This document shows, one piece after another, positions 56,275-64,000 of a DNA stretch of 64,000 bases (the stretch's first letter is position 1; every line of letters starts with the position of its first letter). This DNA is from Spodoptera frugiperda (lineage: Eukaryota; Arthropoda; Insecta; Lepidoptera; Noctuidae), in contig NC_064213.1 in NCBI RefSeq assembly GCF_023101765.2, positions 1,612,001 to 1,676,000 of the forward strand. Reading direction: 5' to 3'. A program made the position numbers and the translations under genes. The notes beneath the pieces were generated by a model. It made no database searches. It saw nothing but the letters and a program-made list of their open reading frames with translations, and was not told where the DNA came from.

Positions 56275-57827
56275 TCTTAATTAGACATGCGACAATTTGT
56301 TCAATTTTGACATTAAACTCAGAACTTAAACAATATGTTGTCACTTACTGTCAATAGAAAGACCAATAAATCAATTTTAACTATACATCAAAATGAAATT
56401 TCTAGTACAACGTCGTACTTCACAATCTAGATGTCGCGACGATCGCCCTTAACCTGCTGAGAGCTTCCAAAATTAGATGCTGGAGGCGATCTCTTGCCAA
56501 CACACCTGACGAGCACGATGTTTTGCATTTTTGCCAGTTAACCGTCTGTGGACACTAGCAATATTGTGACGGGCAAGATTAATGTGTCGGTCACGTGGGC
56601 TGCGAGTAATATGTATGTTAAACAATATGGATTTTAGGGGAAAACGTAGTATTTTGTTTGGTAGAAATTATAAAGTTTGTTGTTGAGACGCTTTGCTTAT
56701 CTTTAGAGCGATGCAAAACTTTTATGCAGCAACAATATACGAAAATAAGAATCTAGTGTTAAAGCAAAGTTAGGTCAAAGGTCTACAATACTAAAAATAT
56801 AATAATATTACATACTACATAATTATAGTAAACTAATAATTATAAAACCAATTCCGTAAAATAAATGATACCACTAAATTAATGCAAATATGCATTTACT
56901 TTAGTCAAAGAACATGTTTAGAATATTCTACAATTAAACTAAAAGTAACACCTAATAATAAATTAATGGCCACTAGAATAAGACATAAAATTATGAGTAA
57001 TTAAGTGAGATTAATTTATGTCGACAGATTGGAGGAATTCCAAATTATACCTATTTAGAGCAACATGGAAAAGGCGGGTGATACAACCCTTTGAAACTGC
57101 ACTCCTTCCGATATAATATATCATGTTTTAAAACTTTTACAGGTATTGTATGGTACACCGAAGAAAGTGACCGAGATCCAAGAAAGAAAGAACGAAAAAA
57201 CATTTATTTGGTTACACCATCAGGCACAAACAACACGTGAAATAAAATAAGAAAAAGAAAAATAAAAATAAATGTAGATGTACACAAAAATTAAAAGAAA
57301 AACAAAAAAAAAATGTTTTGTATAATAATACTAAACTAACAATGTTGCATTTTCAGGCTTAATTTTCAAAGTAGTGTGGATTTTTTGCTGTGTGTTTAAC
57401 AATTTCTGGTGATTTTACTTAATTTACGAAAGCAAAATCAAACCAGTTAAATATCCTCTCACCATCTGTTGTAAATCCCATGACATTGGAATACCTATTC
57501 TAAATTGTCCAAACATTTTGGCCAGGAAAACTAAACGTGAAAATTTTGTGAATAGTAAAATCGATCGCTTTTCACATCTGTGCCAATACCCGTGCACTCA
57601 ATTGTAATGTATTTACGAAATATGACTGCCAATACGGATGTATTACTTAAGATTATTTTTAAATACTGTCACCTACATTTATTTTGGATTGGCATTGAAA
57701 AATGGATGATTTAATGACTGAACGATGGATGGATGACCGTACGAAGGTCATAGATAAGAGTGTTTGTGAATTTGTGCTGTAATATTTGCTATTGATTTAA
57801 AAGTACAGTCACACGCCAAATGATCTT
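56275..57827. other. Unassigned AT-rich DNA
   Basis: No gene or repeat family was recognised. Confidence 0.45.
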
Positions 57828-57982
57828 CCTTTTTTTGAGGGAGGAAAATCATCCAATGACTTCTTCCGCCTTGTGCGAGGCGAGAGGGAGTGTCAGACTC
57901 TTACTGACTAAAAACCACCCTGTTCCTTCTCCTGCTTTTCGAGCCGGAGCCCCGGTAAACCCACTAGGTAGTCCACAGCTCC
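57828..57982 (-). mobile_element. Family A, copy 10 (near full length)
   Basis: Contains ATCATCCAATGACTTCTTCC, GCGAGAGGGAGTGTCAGACT, CTTACTGACTAAAAACCACC, CTTTTCGAGCCGGAGCCCCG and CCACTAGGTAGTCCACAGCT. One of the best-preserved copies. Confidence 0.9.
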
Positions 57983-58047
57983 GAAAGTGTGACCAAGTAA
58001 TACATAGTATTATGCTGGCTTAGATCGTATCGTCGCGCGTTTTATTC

Positions 58048-58085
58048 CAGAAGGGGTAGGCAGAGGTGCACATTACGGTGAAAGT
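58048..58085 (-). mobile_element. SINE S2, tail fragment
   Basis: AAGGGGTAGGCAGAGGTGCA then CATTACGGTG. Confidence 0.55.
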
Positions 58086-58385
58086 TGGTTTAAATACAGG
58101 TAATTAAAATATTTTTACTCAATCCTTCATTCAGTATCGTAATCAGTTCACGAAAAATATTTTGTTTGTGAAAATGAAATAGAAAAAGTAAGAAAATCAT
58201 GATATTGACTTTTTTTATCTAAAGAAAATATTCATTAGAGTATTTGATACTTTTTTTGTTGAAATCCTAATAGAAAAAGTAGTGTTATTATTAAATTATC
58301 ATGATATTATAATAAAGTGCAATTCTGACCTATTTCCAATGACATAATATCACAAGAGTCAAGTTCTAAAAGAAACTAGACGTAC

Positions 58386-58540
58386 TGACACCAAACATTA
58401 AAAAAAATCCACAATGTCGTCCCGATATGTACTCCCGCACTCCACGCGAATGAGTGGTCTATCTTTTTTTAGAATTTAGCGAACGAGACGCGATGGGCTG
58501 AATAGAAGCAGTATCTTTGCGTTAGGCGCGCGCACTACAG
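58386..58540 (+). promoter_or_regulatory. GC-richer patch ending in GTAAGT, possible upstream exon
   Basis: ACTCCCGCACTCCACGCGAA, GCGAACGAGACGCGATGGGC and GCGTTAGGCGCGCGCACTAC are CpG-rich within AT-rich DNA. The patch ends CTACA then GTAAGT (a good donor). It is on the same strand as, and 5 kb upstream of, the exon at 63591. A non-coding first exon is possible. No initiator or TATA box was identified; an unrecognised repeat is the alternative. Confidence 0.2.
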
Positions 58541-60578
58541 TAAGTTCCAATTAAAAAGTTTGCATTATAAAAAAAAATGTGCAATGACAGATTAACGAAA
58601 ATTTTTCCCGCCATTCGATCTGTCAAATTAACAAATCGATTTTAATGTGAAAATTAGTTGGCGTGTAATTTATTTTGTGGTTTTTAGTTAATGAATTAGT
58701 GGCCATTAATGTTAATATTAAGTGCTAGTGACAGAGTGACGATTGGTGACAATTTTAACGTGTGACAAGATTTTTTTTTTTCATTGTTACTGTGTGTGAA
58801 ATTGGAGAGTGCCCAGGCGCGACATATCTATTTTAAGATTGTTCTTTCTAACATTTTATTTAGCTACATTTAACTAACACTTCTACTAACTATTTCTATT
58901 CGATGTAAAAAATCATACTTTTATTTAGTGTATATCATATTATATAGAGTTGTAAAATCTTTAATTTGCACCTGTAATAAGTAGGATTGAAGTACGCTTT
59001 GCAAGTTTACTAACTGTAGGACATAGAAACTTTTTATTTCTGTAGCCTAAAAAATAGGTATCCAAATTGTTTTTTTCTAATTATGAGCTAACTATTGATT
59101 TAATTTTAGTAGTTAGTAGGTAATTTCGTAGTGAAAGATAAAACTGCTAAAACTAGGGTAGATATAGGATTGCATAATTACAAAGTGTTCGATGTCTATT
59201 TAATTTTATTGTGTAGATAACTTTAAGTTATTTTACCTTGAACTTTGAAAGTCAACCAGACACAAGAAGCAACCCACAATTTAGTATTAGGTGACATTTG
59301 CGTTAAAACTCATTTCCTGATTTCAGCTGGTATATTATACCGAACTTAGGTATGAAATTACAAGCTAAAATTGGAACTAGATGATTTAGAGCAATAGGAG
59401 CAATCTGAAAAGAAATGTTGTAACAAACACAAATACCAAAGTTTATTTTAAGATTTTTAACACTTTCAGTGAAGCTCGTAAGAATCTGTCTAGGTTACCT
59501 AAGCATTTTACAAATCAGTCGGACTCTAAAATCTAGGATCAAATCCGCCCTAGTCAACTAGATCAAGACAGATGTTTTCCAAAAGTTAGGTCGTGACGTC
59601 ATGGAAAGAATGTAATGTTAGTAGGTCAAGGAGTTTAGACAATGAGTTCATGATTCAACACAACTGTTGACGGTCTTGTTTATGTGTAGAATACTTGAAA
59701 TATTTTGCGGTGAAGAGAGTGTTTATAGTTAGAACAGTGTTCAGACTAGAGATAGATCAGCTGCTGAATGCTGCTTTGTTTTGGCTTAAAATTTAAAATT
59801 TATTTAGGTATATTAAATAGGGTGTTTGGTTAGGTATTTTATTATTTAAACCCAAATTTTAATTTGGTAAAACTTAATTATGGTATGGACAGTTTTAACT
59901 AGCTAATACACGTCAATTTTTATTAATAGAAAACTAGGTACATAGGTATTCAAATGACCACTCCTCTTTAATACAAAATTCATCGCATTTATGTAGATCG
60001 CATCGTACTTCATCGCATTAAACATACCTCATACAATTTCTATATAAATACTAAGAACACTAAAATAGCAGTTACATTACTAAAACAATAACTACAATTA
60101 ATAACGGTTGTTCCTAAACACTTAAACTAGAAATAGCTTCAAATATCGTCGCAAATTGCCATTTCTTCAGATGACAGCATTTCAAGCTATAAAACCATTA
60201 TAAATTGACCTCTAATCGCAGAGAAAGCCAACATAATCCTAGTCCAATTTAAAATAGAAATTTATAGTCAGATGCGCTGTCGCGTGTACGCACGTAAACT
60301 CTAGACTTGGCCAAAATTTATGAAGCTATTTGTTGTATGTGAATGCTGTAAAAGATGCGGTTTGAATGTTCGTATTTTTCGTGGTTAAATAGACACATTT
60401 TATAGTACTAAAGATTAGGAAGCATTCAAGATTTTATAGTATTAGTGATTGCTTTTTGAGTGTTGCCAGATGTAGAATGGTTTTAATGATGCGACATGAA
60501 CGACCTACTAAAGTTATTCTAAACTTATATAGTTTAACAATGGTAACAATGATTGTGCACTTCGAAAACTAGATATGT
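58541..60578. other. Unassigned AT-rich DNA
   Basis: No gene or repeat family was recognised. Confidence 0.45.
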
Positions 60579-60716
60579 TTTATGGTATAAGCCGGTAAAC
60601 GAGCAGACGGATCACCTGACAGTAAGCAATCGCCAATGCCCATGGAAGCCCAAAACACCAGAGGCGTTATAAATGCGTCGACGGTCTTTTAGGTGCTGGG
60701 AAATTAGGGATTTTGA
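60579..60716 (+). repeat. Dispersed repeat family C, copy 8 (5' half)
   Basis: Contains ATGGTATAAGCCGGTAAACG, AGCAGACGGATCACCTGACA, GTAAGCAATCGCCAATGCCC and CCAGAGGCGTTATAAATGCG. It breaks off near the same place as copy 7. Confidence 0.85.
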
Positions 60717-61175
60717 TTATAATATTGTAATAACGTTTTTTCTATCTATATTATATCGATTAACGATCATTCATCATAATCATCATTAATTCAACACCGT
60801 AAAAACTTTTTAAAAATCTTTCCTCATTTTCTATCTCAGTCAAACTTCTATTAAGGACAAAAATATTTTTTCAAAATGTTCCAAAAATTAACTCGTTAAC
60901 TAAAATCAGATATAACCGACTTACCTATCATTTAAACACCTCTTTGACGCTGCAGACACCTGGTTGATGGGTGCCTGACAAGCCATTACTGAAGATTGCC
61001 CCTTTAATGTCAGCTGAGGTTTATAACAGCCAGACTCTATAAATTATAACTGTTTTTAAGATTTTTTTGTTTGTTAAAGAAGTCTGGTTGTGAGATGATG
61101 ATTATGTGATATTTTATTCTTATTATTAGTGATTTGATTACATAAATTATCATATTTATATGGCGTAGGGACTAT

Positions 61176-61238
61176 CATCTATCAAACATCATATTATATC
61201 AACTGCTGACCAAAGGCCTTTTCTCACATAGAAGGATT
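61176..61238 (-). mobile_element. RTE-like tail (family T)
   Basis: TCATCTATCAAACATCATAT, then CAACTGCTGACCAAAGGCCT and TTCTCACATAGAAGG, is the reverse of the TGATGATG-ended tail. It abuts family K. Confidence 0.6.
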
Positions 61239-61261
61239 TAGGGTTTTAGGTCAGGTATTTA

Positions 61262-61408
61262 TTACGGCCTAAAATCTTCACCCAAGTCTGAAAAATACAA
61301 TTCTGAAAACCACATCAAAATTCGTTCAGCAAAACGCGAGATAGCAAACAAACATACATAACAAACATATCAACTGAGAACTCCTCTTTTTTGGAGTCGG
61401 TTAAAAAG
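61262..61408 (+). mobile_element. LINE tail, family K
   Basis: Contains AAGTCTGAAAAATACAATTC, GAAAACCACATCAAAATTCG, CAGCAAAACGCGAGATAGCA, CAACTGAGAACTCCTCTTTT and GGAGTCGGTTAAAAAG. This end is widely shared by lepidopteran LINEs (from memory). It pairs with 42006-42150. Confidence 0.75.
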
Positions 61409-61770
61409 TCAGGCATATTAATATAGTCAAGAAAACTTTAAGAAACATGACTAGTACTTATAACATACCGCTTAACGGCTAATGGCCCGTAACAACTTCC
61501 CAAGTTCAAAGTCACCTAAGCTGAGCAAGTGAGCATTAAGTAATTCTCGTTAATCTATGTAAGCCGACGTCGCTTACCTATTAGTTACTGTACATAAATT
61601 AATTTACGAAACTTTGACTCAACAAAAGCGGAGATTAATTGTGTTATTAACATAAAGGGAACGTTTACACGTTGTTGTTAGAAGGACAGAAGGTCCACTA
61701 AACTCTAACATACACCGTACACTTAAAAAAATACTAAAATATACTAAGTAACACACTCATAGTTTTAATA

Positions 61771-61984
61771 TACTGGACGGTTGTCGCGGTGGCTGAGCAA
61801 CTGACTACCGTGCAATGTAACGGGTTTGATTTCCGTCACGGAGCAATACTGCGTAATCCACAAACTGTTGTCTCGGATCTGGGTGTGATGTGTGATGATG
61901 ATGAAGTAATTCCCATGCGAGAATCGAACTTGTGACACGTTGCACGACAGCCAGTTGCATAGCCATCGCGCCAAACGTGCAGTC
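61771..61984. mobile_element. Two SINE S1 copies facing each other
   Basis: A plus-strand copy (61771-61893: GTCGCGGTGGCTGAGCAACT, box B GGTTTGATTTCC, TGGGTGTGATGTG) is followed after TGATGATGA by the head of a minus-strand copy (61909-61984: ATGCGAGAATCGAACTTGTG, CACGACAGCCAGTTGCATAG, CGCCAAACGTGCAGTCA). The two heads can pair over about 70 bp with mismatches. Both internal promoters are still recognisable and would transcribe towards each other. Confidence 0.8.
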
Positions 61985-62292
61985 AATTATTTAAGAGTAA
62001 TTATTAAAAAATGTTGTGAATGGTACTTCGTCGCCTTACATTGCTCAATGTTTACATATGTTCAGTTAAAATTTCAAGCATTTTCCTGATTGGAAATTAA
62101 TATTCGGGCAATTTGCGAAGAAACGTAAAGTCGAGTGAAAGTTTTTAATTAAAGTTTTTGCAAATTCATTGACTTGTTCGTTTGATATCGTTCTTTGTAT
62201 TTGGCAGGTTTGTTTTAGAAAAGTAATATTTTAATGTTTGTTTTCATGTTAAATCATACTGAAAAAAATAATTAAGTAATTTTGATCTAGTC

Positions 62293-62344
62293 TAACAAGC
62301 GTTAAAATTCAAAAGTGCAACCTTTTGACTTTTAACGCTTGTTA
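62293..62344. repeat. 52-nt hairpin with 22 of 23 pairs
   Basis: The left arm TAACAAGCGTTAAAA, T, TCAAAAG pairs with the right arm (62321-62344) at all but one position around a 5-nt loop. It lies 110 bp before the D foldback. The length is near the lower limit for pre-miRNA-like hairpins, and the loop is very small. Confidence 0.8.
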
Positions 62345-62452
62345 ATCAAATATTTGCATTTTTTTATTTTATCTTCGACCTTAATTTGCTTGTAAATTCA
62401 AGCTTTAGAAGAAAAAGGACCAAACATATTGACGGTGATAGCAATAAATAAA

Positions 62453-62664
62453 ATTATTATGTTTTTTGGCTTACTCACGTAATTATTTGACGAGAAACTC
62501 GACTGTTTCCAAGCCATACTATAGAGGTTCATATTTATGAGCAACATTCCACGCCACACGACCTAGCGACAGTCGCCGCGTCGTGTTCCTCGTCAAATAA
62601 TTACGCGAGTAAGCCGAAAAACATAATAATTAATTTAAGATGTCTCACGAAAGTTATAATATAA
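62453..62664. mobile_element. Family D foldback MITE, most intact copy
   Basis: The arms 62453-62494 and 62589-62630 are inverted and agree at 40 of 42 positions (ATTATTATGTTTTTTGGCTT, ACTCACGTAATTATTTGACG). The right side continues with ATTAATTTAAGATGTCTCAC and GAAAGTTATAATATAA, the outer terminal repeat, which the left side has lost. The 94-bp loop holds ATGAGCAACATTCC and a GTCGCCGCGTCGTGT block. No coding frame. Confidence 0.85.
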
Positions 62665-63091
62665 CCAGGAATAAGATTGATTTTATGTTTAGTCAGACAC
62701 ATTTTAAATATAATGAATTTGAATATCTTCAATTGTTGTATACTCGTATTTTATCAATTCACACAAAAGAAAGTTCGATCTATCATTAGTAACTCTGTCT
62801 ATTTCTACAGGGAATTAAAGGCGTGATCGGCTGTACATATTATGCATACATAAGTCATTATGTTAATCATTTGTATATGGTAGTTAAGTGTTAATTTATG
62901 TACGCCATTAAGTGTTAGTCCTTGGAGAATAACATGCGTTTATTGTGGTACTATATCAATGGACTTGATTAATTGAAATCATATACATATGTATGTTTAC
63001 ATGTATAAATGTTTTGTGTAATGGTTTATCGTTGAAGGTTATTATTGCATGTTGTATTTTTGACAAAAGTTCGTTCGGTTTTAATCGTAGT

Positions 63092-63154
63092 TAATCATCA
63101 TCATATCAACTACGAGACGTTCATTGCTGAACATAGGCCTTCCCAACCGTGGTG
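63092..63154 (-). mobile_element. RTE-like tail (family T)
   Basis: Contains ATCATCATCATATCAACTAC, ACGTTCATTGCTGAACATAG and GCCTTCCCAACCGTGGTG. Reverse orientation. Confidence 0.65.
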
Positions 63155-63237
63155 TATTGTTTATGAAAATTACAATCTTAACAATATTTAAAGATAGGTA
63201 TTTTTACTTACCTAAGTAATTGAATATATAGTGTCAT

Positions 63238-63290
63238 GGCTGATCGCTTACCAACAGGTGACCAGTCTGCTCATTTATGGAATAGGATTC
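63238..63290 (-). repeat. Dispersed repeat family C, 5' fragment
   Basis: GGCTGATCGCTTACCAACAG, then GTGACCAGTCTGCTCATTTA, is the reverse of the GAGCAGAC...GGTAAGC start of family C. Confidence 0.6.
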
Positions 63291-63590
63291 CATAAAAAGT
63301 AAAATTATAACATTTTATTTAAAAAATATCTATCACTATCTATCATTATCTATCACTTTATACAACTTAATAACACTGCTGCATTTTATACTATTCATAA
63401 TATTCTCAACTAGCCTGGTACACTCTTCAATGTAAAGTTACTATTAAATTATTGGTAATTTAATTACCACAATCAATACATTTGACTGACAATTTTCGAG
63501 AACAAAATGAAAAGAAAATCACTGTAGAGATCAAAGACTACAAACAAAATGCTACCGAATTTTCTTAGTTAAAATTGTTTTTTTTTTCAG

Positions 63591-63665
63591 GTGCGCGGCC
63601 ATAGTGAAGCAAAATAGCTGTAGACGTGAGAATAGACAACATGTTACTACTTTTTTGGTTGAGAG
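63591..63665 (+). CDS. Candidate first coding exon of a host gene (CDS 63641-63665)
   Basis: A long T-tract and CAG (ending 63590) form a strong acceptor, and GAG joined to GTAAGA (63666) a strong donor, giving a 75-nt exon. Its first 50 nt contain in-frame stops and read as 5' UTR. ATG at 63641 follows GACAAC, a favourable insect start context. The frame is MLLLFWLR plus one base, so the next exon must supply the other two. Leu, Phe and Trp straight after Met suggest the start of a signal peptide or membrane anchor, so the product may be secreted or membrane-bound. Both an upstream UTR exon and all downstream exons must exist elsewhere. The gene cannot be named. Confidence 0.55.
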
Positions 63666-63859
63666 GTAAGACAAATTGTTTTTTTTTTGCGATTAGTACG
63701 TTTTGTTAATTTATTTTTCTCTGTAAACTATGTAGAATTAAAGCGTAAGCGTCAAAATAAACGTAAAGTAACATCTATTGATTGGTTCTTAGTAGTATTT
63801 TCCTAATTTATAACATACACTAAACATTCGGCGCTTTAAATAATTATCTTGAACTAGTG

Positions 63860-63998
63860 AACTCGGCAAACATCCACCTTTAAACCTTTCCTGGACTTCC
63901 ACAAATAATTCAAGACCAAAATTAGCTAAATCGGTCCAGCCGATCCCGAATTTTAGTGAGACTAACGAAGAGCAATTGGTTTTTATGTATAGAGATAT
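63860..63998 (+). repeat. 3' end of a TIR-less lepidopteran repeat
   Basis: Contains CAAGACCAAAATTAGCTAAA, TCGGTCCAGCCGATCCCGAA, TTTTAGTGAGACTAACGAAG and TTTTTATGTATAGAGAT. The TGTATAGA-type end resembles the right edge of the composite element at 25417. It lies in the intron just after the candidate exon. Confidence 0.6.
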
Positions 63999-64000
63999 CT

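Noticed and set aside
59323..59355. Possible 23-nt microexon between TTTCAG and GTATGA
   Set aside because: Weak pyrimidine tract and donor; length not a multiple of three.

Overview
The window reads as AT-rich, non-coding DNA from a moth genome, probably a noctuid or close relative. That rests on the dense set of lepidopteran-type dispersed repeats: tRNA-headed SINEs, RTE-like tails ending in GATGATGATG-type sequence, a Jockey-like LINE, a piggyBac-like relic and foldback MITEs. This is recognition from memory, not a database search. There are no operons, rRNA genes, true tRNA genes or CRISPR arrays, and almost no host coding sequence. Most long open frames are chance or lie inside repeats.

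Layout. 1-20 kb: scattered MITEs, SINE pieces and perfect hairpins in unassigned AT-rich DNA. 20.5-25.4 kb: one composite mobile element. It holds a TCAGT initiator, a short spliced-looking reading frame, and two arrays of a 21-bp dyad-symmetric motif on an exact 52-bp period, one on each side of that frame. The frame is broken by a decayed Jockey-type LINE on the minus strand, which is itself broken by a 352-bp insertion. 25.4-43 kb: repeat-poor stretches and old repeat copies. 43.4-44.0 kb: a 0.6-kb TTTTA/TTTTTA satellite. 48.9-51.1 kb: a piggyBac-like relic, a SINE piece, a 7-bp AGGTCAA minisatellite that spells nuclear-receptor DR1 sites, and a frameshifted LINE ORF2 end. 51-63 kb: more SINE, RTE and MITE copies, including two SINE heads facing each other and a 42-bp-arm foldback.

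The best host-gene evidence is at the right edge (63591-63665). An acceptor, a start codon in good context, a hydrophobic first eight residues and a GTAAGA donor together look like the first coding exon of a plus-strand gene that continues outside the window. Much of the window may therefore be its upstream DNA or first intron. A 24-nt microexon candidate (53857-53880) and a GC-richer patch ending in GTAAGT (58386-58540) could belong to the same or another transcript, but this is inference.

Repeat families are labelled locally: S1 and S2 (SINEs), A, C, E, F, G, K, L (dispersed repeats), D, H, M, N (inverted-repeat elements), T (RTE-like tails).
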